NCBI GenBank assembly: GCA_017979445.1
Contig: CM030706.1
Location: 21,407,884-21,471,883, forward strand
Direction: 5' to 3'
Length of the DNA: 64,000 nt
Source: Akebia trifoliata
Taxonomy: Eukaryota; Streptophyta; Magnoliopsida; Ranunculales; Lardizabalaceae
Part shown: positions 45,450 to 56,873 of the stretch, piece after piece
Layout: each line of letters opens with the position of its first letter
Position numbering within the stretch: the first letter of the stretch is position 1
Program-made: the position numbers and the translations under genes
Notes under the pieces: generated by a model
The model's database searches: none
Seen by the model: the letters and a program-made list of their open reading frames with translations, nothing else
What the model was told of the DNA's origin: nothing

Positions 45450-46934
45450 GAGCGGACCCTAGGATGACGAAAGGCCATCTTTGCTATCCTAAATTAACTA
45501 TCATACCCTAGTCAACCCTTTTGAGTCATCACGTTCATTTCTTAACCTAAGACTAGGGCAAGTCAATAACTACGAAATGATACAAAACGAAAAAAAAAAA
45601 AGACAAAACGAAAGAAAATAAGAAAGAACAAAAGCATCAAAGTACTCCTGGCCCGCATGAGGATAAACTATGAACGGCTAAAAATATAAAAAAATAAAAA
45701 AAGTAAAAAACTCTGACACTTGATCTGAGCTCGACCCAAATCTCCAGCCTAAACAAGTTTGAGAGACGATGTGAGAAGACACAGATCACCTTTTTGAAAT
45801 AAAAATAGACGAACCCCATGTCTAATTCACTCTAGATAAATCCAGACCTTAACTTTTTGAATCTTTCCACTACCATAAGCCTAAGCCAACGTTTTGTCCC
45901 AACAAAAGTCTTTTTTGATCAAGAAAGGTTCTAGGGCAACACAATGACAATGACAGCACCAATGATCTTGCAACTTGGTCCGGACCTCAAAGTCTTATTA
46001 GTCATTGGAAGACTCGAGAGGGAAATTCAGGTCGGATATTTAAAAAAAAAGAGTACTTGATGTGTAGAGTAGCTGGTCTTGTGGCTCAACTTGATTTGCC
46101 GAACCATGAATAGTCGTCAGCAAACTCGAGAGGGGAATCTAAATCGATTACTTAAGAAATAGTGCCACTACAAGAGTAGAGTCGTCGATCTCGCAGCTCA
46201 ACTTGAGTCACCAAGCCACAAGGACACAGAGACTCCGAACATAAATATAATGTAAAACTCCAAAAATACAAGCATAGTCTGAAAATGCATAGTGAAAACC
46301 TGAAAGGGCGCTATGAGTAAAAGAATCAGACTATAGTAAGATCAAAGCCACCGGCACGATGAAAATCTCCAAAAGGACATTGATACGCAAAAATGTGGAA
46401 ACCGGGTCTGGTGAAAATCGTAATTGGCACCAGGGGCAATAAGGTAAAAAAACAAATTTCTTGGCCCGCAAGAGTATAAACTGTGAACGGTAAAATCTTT
46501 CCAAAATCCCGTGGTCCGAATAGAAAACAATCCTCCAAGTACCAAGGCAATGGGGATGACTCTAAAGGAACTAAAATAATAATTGATACTTGTATCCCCT
46601 GTGTTTGGCAAAAATACCAAAATCGTCGCCACCAAAAATTATTACAAACTCTGAATTTATCAGACTCATTTGATAAAGACATTTCACAAAATTGCATTTC
46701 AAAAAAAAAAAAAACTACTATTTTGGCCAATAATGAAAAATCTAGGACTTATTCAAACTTCAAGTTTTCAAAGCATTAGATACACCTGAGGCCAAGTAAG
46801 TACAAAACCTATCTTCTTTGCATTAATTTTTCAACGTTTTCATACATTCAGATAATGAAAAGAAAATACAAAAAGAGCGAATACAACGCAGTCGATCAAA
46901 CATCATGATAAGAAATGAAAAAAGAGTCAAGGCG
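45450..46934. other. Spacer between integrase and antisense ORF, with repeats
   Basis: Non-coding. An A-rich tract lies at 45585-45640. A block around GGCCCGCATGAGGATAAACTATGAACGG (45650) recurs in diverged form at about 46462. A block of about 110 bp with ACTCGAGAGGG and GCTCAACTTGA is duplicated at about 46010-46110 and 46125-46210. A-rich and T-rich frames in this area have no domain. Long spacers at this position are usual in Ogre-type elements. Confidence 0.55.
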
Positions 46935-47203
46935 TTATTCTAAAACACGGATCCAGGCAGCCTGAATAATCATCACTTTTTCGGCATCAGAAGCATCGCG
47001 GCTCACTAGATATGCAGCAAAGTCATCAAAATGAGGACACTGGGCAAGTCTGTCTCTCAGCTCAGCAACTTCAGCTCGAAGCCTAACCACTTCAGCGTTG
47101 TCACTAGATCCAGACGGGGCAAGGGCAGATGTTAGCCGAGCAATCTCTTTCTGCATCTTCTTCTCAGATTTGAGCCAAATGGCATGAATTCGACGATGAT
47201 CAG

Positions 47204-49490
47204 TGTAGACACCCCAATTTGAACGGGCCCTCACTCAAAAGGGCCCAAAAATAGTAATTTTCAATAAACTTGGCCAACGGGCCTCAAAGGCCCGAATCGT
47301 TGAAATATGACATTTTTGACAAATCAAAGCCTCTAACACCTCTCAATGGGTTAGTAGGTACACCAAAAAGCTCGGCATGCTCCTCTCCATTCAAAATATT
47401 GGTTTTCCAACAAAATAGGCTAATGGGCCTCAAAGGCCCAAAAAAGTTAAAAAGTGGCAATTTAATTAAACTGAGGCCCTTAAGACTACCCAATGGTTTA
47501 AGGGACCCACAAAAGGGACCGGACTCATCCCACATTGTCCCAACCTTTACTGCTCCACGCTTACATCCAAAAAATTAATAAAATCCTTCAACGGGCCTAA
47601 AGGGCCCGATTTGCCAACACGTGGTATTTTTGATCAAACTGACAACTGCAAAAAATCTCAAAAAAATTAATAAATTAAAAAATGTGAGACTTCGGATGCC
47701 AACCCCTCATCTACCCTCCACTGCTCCACCTCGAAATCCACAAACACCTTAAGCCCATGCAAGGCCCATAAACCCTTAACCCTCTCCTAAACTAATTTCC
47801 CACCTTACACCCTAACCTAAAATCAATCCCATATTACCTAAATCATAGAATAAACCCACCTTCAAAAATCCAATTCAAATCAAACCCCATCTAAGCCAAA
47901 ACAACCTACAACCCTCTAAAAGCCCAAGCCCAATATATCAAAAATCCACAAACCACTATCCATACCCAATTCATTATCCAATCCACAACCCTAACCCATC
48001 AACCCTTACCCACATCAACCAATCACCCTCTCAACATCAAAACATGGCACATGTCATCATCCCCTTTCACCTCCCTTATCTAATCACCTACCCCCATCAC
48101 CATTTTCTAAACAATCCATCTAACCCACATCACTTCCCTCCAAAATCACCTCAACCCATACCCTACCCTAACCTAATCTATCCCCATTCTCTAACCAACC
48201 ACATCACAACCTATACCCAACACACCCTAACCTATCATCATTCTCTAACATCAACAACCACCCACATCTACACCCATCATCTTCCTTAAAATACTCCAAT
48301 AAAATCACCTCAACCCATACTCCCCTCATCATCAACTAACTAACCCATACCTCTCTCTTTAAATCAAACAACCATCATCAACCAATCAACCAATCTCATC
48401 ACCACACTCTTTCATCACATATGCCACATGTCATTCCCCCCTTTATTCTCCCAAAAATCAATCTAACAACCTCTTACACAACCCATGCTTCTAAATCTAA
48501 ACACCTCACCTCTTCAACCAACCTAACACTCCTTCTCCAAACAACCCTCTTACATCCCCACTCTCCCCATCAACCATCACTCATCTCATCCTACCAAACA
48601 CTCTACCCAAATGAATTTGGATAGGATTCAAACCATTTGGATCAAAACCTCACCCACTTTCATTCTTTACAAAACTACCCTCAATCTCACTCCAAATTTC
48701 ATACCCCCATCTTTAAAAAAGAATGTCATTACCCATTATCCTAACTTTTAACCCCATTATACCCTTAAACATCCTCCGAACACCTATAAATACCCCTCCA
48801 CTCCTTCTAAAAATGGTTACTAAGTCTTAAGAAAAAAAAATATAACTATTACTCTACCCTTCTCTCTACTATTCTCACCATCAATCTTCTAAAAAAAATA
48901 CTTCCATACTCTACTAAGAACTCAAGAAGAACTCAAGAGGACTCAAAGACATAAAAGAAGAAGGAAAGAAGAGAAGAGAAGCTTCAAGGTGGGTTTAAAG
49001 TGTACCCCCCGCTTTCTCTCTCTACCCTTTTCTCTTCCCTCTTCTATCATCCTATCCTTTTCATTTTATTTTAGATGGTTTAGGATGAATGGACCCCAAG
49101 GTTAAAGGTCTATAAGGGTCATTTTCATCAATGAAATGATCCTATGATCAAGCTGCGAATGAATCCCTACTTAGGGTACAAATACACGACACGTGGCACT
49201 TTATTTTTAATTTTTTTTAAAAATCAAAATGATCGAGTTCTTTGAGGTTATCGTCACTTGGCGGGGAGAAAAGGGTGCCTAACACCTTCCCTTTTCTTCA
49301 ACCGAGCCACTTACCCGAATCCCTAGGTTTGATCAATCCCTATCCATCTTGAGTCATTAAAATGCCAAAAATGTAATTTTTTGGAAAATGTACATCGGGT
49401 GACCATTCACACCCACTTACAACATGAATGGTGACGACTCCAATTCATTGTATATGTGGCCATCGTAATGACGAAAATCACATATCTACA
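47204..49490 (+). mobile_element. Solo LTR, family C, inserted in the aORF
   Basis: This complete 2287-bp LTR starts TGTAGACACCCC and ends ATATCTACA. No primer-binding site follows it and no polypurine tract precedes it. The flanking pentamers are ATCAG (47199-47203) and TTCAG (49491-49495), matching at four of five. The aORF reading frame on the minus strand continues in phase across it. It is therefore a separate later insertion and not the 3' LTR of element C. It carries the same G-poor block (47850-48650) as the truncated 5' LTR, and CTATAAATACCCC at about 48785. Confidence 0.85.
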
Positions 49491-50958
49491 TTCAGTCTGA
49501 GACTCTTCAACTCGATATCGATAATCAAAGAAGGATGAAGCTCTAGGATGTGTTCGGGGAACTATCGACACCAAGGGTCTCCTAGAAATGAGTTCTCGAA
49601 TCCAATGCAAGTATGCCGGGAATAGGTGCGCTGCAAAGATGGGTCGACTCAGAACCTCAACTCAACCCTATTCTTTAGCGAGTCGACTCAAAAGTGCAGT
49701 CGACAATGGACCAACCAACTCATTGAAATTCTCATGGATGAGCACACCCTAGCCATAACCAAATTGACGAAGAACCCGAAGTGGTACGTAATGAGTTGCC
49801 TCGTGAAGACCAATCAAAACAAGGAAATGGACACTGTCAAATGCAATCACATGAGACCCTCGTGGTTGGAAGGCACCAACCCACCTCACTTCTTCATCAT
49901 CAAGGTTACTAATAAAAGAATACCATTCTTCTTTGCCACCCGAGATGAAGGGAGCAACTCGTCTCGACATCATAAGTACGAGATCGGTGTTAACGCAAAA
50001 TGGGCGATTAACAACTTCAGTTGAAGCCAGATGATCCATAAACTAAAGCTACAATAACATGAGCATTCTAAACTTTAGAAACTAGTAAATTTAAGTTTAA
50101 ATTTAAAACTAAGCTAAGTTTGGAATTTAGCTGGAGGAGTAGAACACATCCTTGGAAAATTCGATCACGACCGGAGGAACAAGCTGTGAGAGATTGGAAC
50201 ATCTCGCTCAAAAACATTGGGGCCAACCGGCATCCCTCGTAGACTTGTTGAATCACATGAATGAGAGAAAGGTCCATGATATCTCCACTACCTGAAAATA
50301 AGAGTTGACTCACCACAATCAAAGTGGGAGTATTAAAATGAACTAACGGTTTTGAGGGATCCGTAAAATACTCAACCAATAAGTATCTAGACATTGTCTT
50401 TAAGACCAATCCGCCACCTGGAATCCTCAAAAACTTACGATACCCGGCATCTCAAGACCTAATAATATTTCAATCTCCTCAATAATGAGAGTCATTTAAT
50501 GCTCTCCTAATCGAAAAGGTTGAGTTCGAGAACCCAACACGTCAACATAGCCTCGATCAAGCCTCATTGCAGCGAGACCTTAGGCAAGGAGAATGTATAC
50601 ACCAGCTTGTTCAAACCCGATTGAATCTTTCTCACAAAAAAAAATCAAAATAAAAAAGAATATCAAAAGCCCTTTCAAGTTGCACTCAACTCCGATTTGT
50701 TTAAAACGCAACTAAAAATGTTCGAATTTCAAAAATCACCAAATCTTCATCAAATCCAAGGTCTTACACGAGCTCCACGCCATCAAGATCAAGAAAATAA
50801 TAAGATAACTCTGTCAGACCCCGTGCTTGAGTAACCATTTTCTACGAAAGTCATCAATTCAATCGATAATTCGAAGTCGTGTTTTGCAAAAATTTCGTCT
50901 GGCCTGTACAAATAGGGGTTTAGTCTATTCTTTGCAGTTCTTTGCACGTAATTTCTAC

Positions 50959-50970
50959 AAAGAAGAGCAG
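50959..50970 (+). promoter_or_regulatory. Polypurine tract of element C
   Basis: AAAGAAGAGCAG lies directly before the LTR start at 50972. It is the expected plus-strand primer. Confidence 0.6.
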
Positions 50971-50971
50971 C

Positions 50972-52445
50972 TGTAGACATCCCAATTTGAACGGGCCCTT
51001 ACTCGAAAGGGCCCAAAAATAGTAGTTTTCCAATAAACTTGGCCAACGAGCCTCGAAGGCCTGAATCATTGAAATACAACATTTTTGTCAAGATTGAGGC
51101 CCCAAAGACCCCTTGAGAGTCTAACGGGCCCATATGGAAAGATCCGACAGATTCCCATCTACCCCGCTCCATTCAAAATATCGATTTATAGGTGAGTGAA
51201 AGACCATCAAGTCCAAGGAGAAGAGAAGTAATTTGGATTTTCTCTAGAGATTTTGTAAAAAATATTGGGAATCCTATGATTTAGAACAAGTTTATCCTTA
51301 AGGGTTTTCCAAAATCCTATAAATTGGATAGAAAAATGAGCTTAAGTGACCTAAAATTTTCTCTAAGTCTCTCCTTAAAGTCTTCTAACCTATCAAAACT
51401 CTATCAAAATCCCTTCCTAAACACCTAAGATTTCTTTACTTTTAGCATTGTAGATCTTTGTATTTTTTTTTCTTGAGGCTTGAAGGTAGAGAGTAAAACT
51501 TCCCAGAGGTAATCTCATCCTATAAACCTTCAATAAGTTCTCAAAAGCATTATAGTAGATTATATCTCTTTTACTTTCCTTGTAATCTTTAAATTCCTAG
51601 TATAAAAGCCTTTACTTTCTTTAAATTCCTAGAGTTGAGATTTTCTTATTTCCTTTCTTAATGACTTAAGAGTTAGAGAGTAATCCCTCCTTGACGGTAA
51701 TTTTATCTTTCTAAGTTCATTACATGCATACACAATGTGCACACATATCACACTATATTTTCTCTAAAATAGCTAAGGATCAAAGGTAGGGATCTACCTA
51801 AATTTACATCTAACTCTCTAAGCTAAAAAAAAATAATCCCAAAAAAGACACAACTCATGCATAAGGTTCCTAATTTTTCATGGTGGTGTCCAACTCATAG
51901 ACACCTCTTAATGGTTAAACCAACAAAAAGATACTCCCAAGTGAGCACATAACCCTTTAAAAGAGCCTTTGAAATCCAAGAAGGTGAAACCATATGGATT
52001 TCCACTAAAATCCTATGATAAAAAATTTTCAACAAGCACCTTCTTTTGTTTTTAATTTGCTCATTGTCTTAATTTGTTCATTTTCTAGAATTTGACTATA
52101 GTTAATTTTTCTCAACTATTCTCTATAATTTCTTTTACTTTCAAAATTCAACAAGAGTTTTATAATCTTCACTTATAATTATCTATTGATAACCATCTTA
52201 GGATGGGAGGGACAAGATGCCTTACACTTTTCTTATCTCTCAATCGAACCTTCTTACTTTAGATTTCTAGGCAGACTATTTTTCCTTATTCTTTGGATAT
52301 GTGAGTCACTATAAGTCAAAAAACATATTTAAAAAATATATTTTTATAGTGTCCATTCACACTTCAATTGAATGGTGGCAACTCCTAAACCTCTATAGAT
52401 TAGGTCAAAACCTCCCTCAAAGGATTCGAAGCTCACGTATCTACA
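50972..52445 (+). mobile_element. 3' LTR of element C, divergent subfamily
   Basis: It starts TGTAGACATCCC and shares the first 200 bases with 47204 onwards (AACGGGCCC and AAAGGGCCC blocks). It ends with TGAATGGTGGC-like and GTATCTACA sequence homologous to the last 130 bases of the other C LTRs. The middle, about 51180-52260, is unrelated in sequence to the G-poor middle of the other two. It lies directly after the polypurine tract and is the positional 3' LTR. Partners from one insertion should be near identical, so this pairing needs another explanation. Confidence 0.75.
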
Positions 52446-52645
52446 CAACCAATTACCACTACCACTGTTGAGAAAGTATTTTCTACAATGCATATTCTAA
52501 AGAATCAACTGTGTAATAGAATGGAATATTAGTGGATGAATGATTTTTTAATTACATACGTTGAGAATGGTATTTTTAATAGTATTAACAATGAGGCAAT
52601 CATGCAATGTTCTTAGAACATGAAATCTCGTCGAGGACAATTGTA
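52446..52645 (+). pseudogene. hAT transposase C-terminus (dimerisation domain)
   Basis: A frame read across two UAG codons matches the conserved end of hAT/TTF-type zinc-finger proteins. TVEKVFSTMHILKNQLCNRM comes first, then WMNDFLITYVEN, then IFNSINNEAIMQ, and finally NMKSRRGQL before UAA at 52643-52645. In hAT transposases this region mediates dimerisation. Both internal UAG codons stand where Gln is usual. The upstream part of the protein is missing, cut by the 3' LTR of element C at 52445. It may come from a hAT element or from a domesticated relative; the stops make it a pseudogene either way. Confidence 0.75.
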
Positions 52646-53345
52646 AACAAATTTTATAATTGAGTGATTAAGTGAGATTTTTTTGAGAAAACCTTTTTGG
52701 TATATCTTTTGTTTATTGGGATCCTTAATTCCCTTCACAATTGTACTTTATTTATGCAGAAAATCAATAAATTTTCACTTTCCTTCAGCTATTCTCGCTG
52801 AAAAATTTTTGGTAAGACTATTACTGATATTATTAGTTGAGTTGACTACTATACTTTGCTCCTATAGAAAAAAATATACAAATATTAAGTGATCAAATGG
52901 AGGTTCAAACTTTTCATTATCTCAAGCTCATACTGCTCAACTTCTTCTTCTTCTTTAATATTATTATTATTATTATTATTATTATCCTAGCATGATTTCT
53001 AATTTAATCATCAGAATGCATGCAGTAAGAGCCACACCATTATCCTTCATTCTTCCTAGTAGCCAAAAGATTTCAAGCATGCCAACCACTCCCTTTGAAG
53101 CCACCTTGATGAAGTTGATGATCGAGTAGTGCGCGGATTGAAAAACTACAATGCACTAAATTATGGAGGGACCCAAAGTAGGAAGGCGGGTCACTTATGT
53201 CCTAATTTGGTTGGAGACTTATATTTAAATTTTAAAGTTCCACAAAGACAAAGGTTTTTGATTGGGGTACTGAAAATGGATGAAATATTCATTCTTTGGA
53301 GAATAAAAGAATGCAATTAAGACATTGAGATTCAGATTCGAAACC
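52646..53345. other. AT-rich spacer with ATT microsatellite
   Basis: A run of ATT units lies at about 52959-52985. Short frames (52683-52892, 53129-53320) have no recognisable domain, though the second could be the decayed upstream part of the LINE that follows. Confidence 0.4.
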
Positions 53346-53349
53346 ACCC

Positions 53350-54530
53350 TAGTCCCATTTCAGAATAGTTTGGATTCCCGATCTAAAGGGGAAGTTCTCA
53401 TTTAGTATTGCTCAGGACTCAATTAATTAGAAGTCTTGAGGATAAGGTCTTTCAGTTCTTTAGTATTTGGCACATGAAGAGACTCCCAGGACAAGCTTTT
53501 TTAGCTTGGATGGTGGTTAGAAGTAGGCAATAAACTGTGGAAAATCTTGTTAAGTAGGAGTTTTTTTTAGCTTCTCGATGTGTGTTGTGCTCGCATGCAA
53601 CAGAGCTAACGACCACCTCTTTTTTAGTGCCCTTATAGCTGCTGGCTTTGGAAATCAGTTCTGTTTCAATTCGAGATGAGCAACATAAGAGTTGGATAAG
53701 CTCTTATTGCGGTGGGGTTTATATTAAGGCTAATAATACCTACTTCAATTACTCTAGAGAGGTTGTGTTTTCTTTTCCAGGACAATTTGTCATATATGGA
53801 GGGAAAGAAATTGTTAGAGTATTTGAGGGAGGAAAATCTCATAAACTGATGCTTCTAGCAAAACTTCTGCAAAATGTCAATGGAGTTTTTTATTGGACTG
53901 AAGTGCTGCTTGGCGTCAAGAATGATGGAGGTATTCTATCAAGAATCGCGATAATCTAACTCCCTTTTTTGTATACTTTCTAACTGCCAATTCACAGAAT
54001 CATAAATCTTTGTCCTTATGTATCCCAAGGCAAAGGATCTACAGTTGTGGGAAGGGATTACAAACAGCATACAAAAAAGAGTGTCAGATTATTACCACTC
54101 TTCTATCAATGGGACTGCAAAGGGACATTTTAATAAAATTTGAAGTTCAAGCCGTTTTTTCTAGTCGACTATGGACGAAGGATGGATTAATTAAAGTTAA
54201 TACCCATGAGGCATTATCTATCTATATTTGTGGAGATGTTGGGTTTATGCCAAAACTATATGGATTGTAGATTTTATGCCTAGGGATACACATATGTACA
54301 TCCCACAAATATGTGCAGCTGTGTATCCATAGAGTAAAGAGCTATGGTTCTAGCACATGAGTATTTATGTGTACCATGTGGGGGAGTCAATAAATCATTT
54401 GTCTTTTCAGTTAGTTGGAAGTGGTGGGTCTCATCTTTAGATATTGAGATCATAGAGCTCAAAGCATTTATTGAACGTCTTAATTATGTTTGCAGGATGT
54501 ATGTGACCTGTTATGGCCCCCAACTTATTA
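53350..54530 (+). pseudogene. LINE/L1-type 3' remnant: zf-RVT and RNase H-like
   Basis: Plant LINEs end their pol with a zinc-binding region (zf-RVT) and often an RNase H. Frames here, read through several stops, contain WIPDLKGKFSFSIAQD (about 53370) and AFLAWMVVRSRQ (about 53500). ASRCVLCSHATE (about 53570) is the CxxC part of the zf-RVT motif. Frame 53648-53959 continues with VIYGGKEIVRVFEGGKSH, equivalent to the IWKERN-type block, and a LAKLLQNV tail. Near 54170 is WTKDGLIKVNTHEALS, the start of an RNase H-like domain. No RT proper is seen, as expected of a 5'-truncated LINE. The tail has no clear poly-A or duplication, so its borders are approximate. Confidence 0.65.
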
Positions 54531-54531
54531 A

Positions 54532-54935
54532 TAACATAAAATGGAGAGAAACTAAGAAAGATAGAATTAGAAAGGAATTCAATTTTTCGATGTAGGAGTT
54601 ACCCCATTAAGTAATAAGTTATAGGAAAGTTGAGTGAGATGATTCGATTATATACAACAATAGCTTTATTACCGCTGTGTACTTGGTGAGTAAGTTGAAT
54701 GTTTTGAAAGAGTGACAAGAAAAGAACATGGATTAAGACTGAGAACGGAAATGAAAACACTCTACTTGAATAATGTATGGCATTAGACAAATTTTAGTTG
54801 AGGAACAAGATTCATTCATAAGACTGGTATAAATCTTTGTGACGATGATGACAATAATTATAAGATCATCCTCACCAAAAATCTTTGTGACGATGCTAAT
54901 TATTTGGTCAATACGTTTTGTCCTACACGGGTTAG
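54532..54935. other. AT-rich spacer with short direct repeat
   Basis: AATCTTTGTGACGATG occurs at about 54833 and 54881, separated by a GATCATCCTCACC-type segment related to the hairpins that follow. No gene is seen. Confidence 0.4.
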
Positions 54936-54937
54936 AA

Positions 54938-55026
54938 GTTTCGGAATGGACTGATTTTTGGTGAAGATGATCTTTATGATGAGAAGATCTTCCTCACCAA
55001 AAATCAGCCCAATCCAAAACTTCTAA
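54938..55026. repeat. Hairpin element, copy 1 (about 90 bp)
   Basis: AGAAGTTTCGGAATGG at the left pairs with CCAATCCAAAACTTCT at the right. The arms continue inward through ACTGATTTTTGGTGA and TCACCAAAAATCAG, leaving a short core. It is almost wholly palindromic and forms a small MITE-like unit. A second related hairpin lies 73 bases away at 55099-55190. Confidence 0.7.
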
Positions 55027-55098
55027 CTCCATCAAAAGTAAAAAATAATTTACAAAAATGGACAGTCCATGATTCTTCAACTTATAAATATGGGGTAA

Positions 55099-55190
55099 TG
55101 AAGTTTCCGAATGGACTGATTTTAGGAAAGGATGATCTCCTCATCATAGAGATTATCTTCACAAAAAATCATCCCATTCTGAAACTTCTA
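55099..55190. repeat. Hairpin element, copy 2
   Basis: GAAGTTTCCGAATGGACTG at the left and ATCCCATTCTGAAACTTCT-like sequence at the right form an inverted repeat with the same ends and the same GATGATCT/AGATTATC core as copy 1. The two units are probably insertions of one family or a local duplication. Confidence 0.65.
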
Positions 55191-55194
55191 GGAA

Positions 55195-56657
55195 AAAGGT
55201 GTTGGCCAAATATTTGGCACCTGAATGAGACACGTAATTTATAACCTTTTAATTAATTAAAAAAAGGTTATTGATAAAAAAAAGAGTTGAATTTCTTATA
55301 ATATTTAAGTTTTACCATGAATAGAAAAGAAAATCTATTTTTTGATAGCTAGAACATAAGGCATATAAGCCTTTGTTTTCTATTAACTTATACATGTTTG
55401 AAATTTTAATTGAATTTAATTCTATCATCAGGAAGGATCATTGTATTCATATTATAGATCTTAATTTAATCTCTTTCGATAAAAACCAAAATAGACTTAA
55501 GATTAAGATTATTGGGGTTAATTAAATCATAGGGTTCAAATAATTAAGTGGAGTATATAAAAAATATTAACTATAGAGCATGGTCTTAAAACTAGTGAAA
55601 TCAATTCAAAACTTGGCAAAGTCAACTTAACTCAATTCAATTTTGTGGCGAATTGGGCCCAAAACTCAATGGAACCAACTTAGAAATCAACTCATGAACC
55701 TGTTGAATTCGATAAAAATGAACCAAGTCAGTTTAGAAATTCAGCTGAGTTATCCAGGAGATCATATTTGAGTCAAGTCCGTGTTTTATACATTTTAGAA
55801 TATAAATTAAAAAGAAATATATATATATTTATACATTTTATATATTTTTATTTGACTCAAGAACGACTTGACTCAATTCAGGGGATCATATTCGAGTCAA
55901 GTCCGTGTTTTAAAAACTATGCTATAGATTTTGCATAATATATGCTCTATCTTATACAAAATTAAACCAAAACTTGAATTCCACAGTGATTATAATGTCC
56001 TTGGATTTCATTTTATTTTTCCAATGGAAGAGCCACCTTTATTTATTTATTTTTTTTGTAAAGAAAAAGAGAAGATTTGATAAAGTGGTTGTCCAAATCA
56101 ATTTGATGAAAGAAAAGATTTGAGTCCCAACCCAAAACCAAGATGTTTGGCAAAGTTGTGGGAACGGGATGATTTTTTCTCACCTTTTTGTCTCCCCAAT
56201 TGGAGTTGGGTAATAATAATAAACATTATAGTTACTTTCTTAACTGTCAAAAGGTGCAAACCGCAAAGAAAGGAAATACTTTTTAAGTCCCACAAGTTTT
56301 CAAAACCATTTGTATTATTCACACTTAGTTCAAAGTTTCAAACCAAACATAAAGCATTTCAAGAGGTAAAAAGCATCCAATCTAATCTAATCTTGTAATC
56401 ATCCATCCTCTGATTTGTTCCCTCACAAAATCTGAACCTCATTCGTGCCTACCAGAGCTACTAATATTACAATATAAATATAAATATAAATATAAATATG
56501 TAACACTTGCAACCCTAAATTTCCACCCATGGGAAGGTGATATTTTAATTAAGAGGGTGACATGACATCTGCCCTTCTGACCCTTACAATAGGGTTTGTT
56601 TAATAGTAGTCGGTGCTTGACATGCATTATCTTGTTTTTGTGCTTACACGCAAGCAC
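55195..56657. other. AT-rich spacer with two direct-repeat pairs
   Basis: GAGTCAAGTCCGTGTTTTA occurs at about 55771 and 55894 with a shared preceding GGAGATCATATT or GGGGATCATATT block. An (ATAAAT)n run is at 56471-56500. No gene or element end is seen; short frames such as 56120-56398 have no domain. Confidence 0.45.
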
Positions 56658-56667
56658 TATTTTAAAA

Positions 56668-56864
56668 GAGTAATGATTTACCGACTCCCCACGTGGCATA
56701 TTCAAATACTCTCCGTATGTGCTAAAACCATATATCTTTCTTCCTCGAGATGCACAATTCCATATATTTATGAAATGCAAAGATGTGTAACCCGAGCAAT
56801 AAACTCCATAGTTCTATCACATCTCAGATATGCCACGTGTAGGGGATAAAGATTATCACGACTC
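56668..56864. mobile_element. MITE of the G-box-bearing family, copy 2
   Basis: The left end GAGTAATGATTTACC and right end ATTATCACGACTC correspond to the ends of 2545-2760. The blocks CTCCCCACGTGGCATAT (left) and ATATGCCACGTGTAGGGG (right) are inverted copies. G-boxes (CACGTG) lie at 56690-56695 and 56834-56839. Nonamers attttaaaa (56659-56667) and atcttaaaa (56865-56873) match at 8 of 9 bases, indicating a Mutator-type duplication. It is non-coding. Confidence 0.75.
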
Positions 56865-56873
56865 ATCTTAAAA

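Larger units (their letters stand above)
46935..50970 (-). pseudogene. Antisense ORF (aORF) of element C, split by a solo LTR
   Basis: Ogre/Tat-type elements often encode an extra protein on the strand opposite to gag-pol, between integrase and the 3' LTR. Here the minus strand holds FELSIELMTFVENGYSSTG (near 50850), VQQVYEGCRLAPMF-like sequence and FQSLTACSSGRDRIFQG (50170-50290). Downstream are RPFCVNTDLVLMM, WYSFISNLDDEEVRWVGAF and YVPLRVLRQFGYG (49749-50010). A C-terminal coiled-coil-like tail (KMQKEIARL, RLRAEVAELRDRLAQ) lies at 46935-47170. The order and the YxPLRVLRQFG block resemble the DUF7745-like protein that element A has in sense before gag. The LTR at 47204-49490 interrupts it just after ESQT; the frame resumes in phase on the other side once one TSD copy is counted. 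Multiple stops lie in the N-terminal part. Confidence 0.65.

Noticed and set aside
47204..49490. Pairing this LTR with 33910-35536 as the ends of element C
   Set aside because: The antisense ORF continues beyond it in phase, flanking pentamers match, and a polypurine tract with another LTR lies at 50959-50972.
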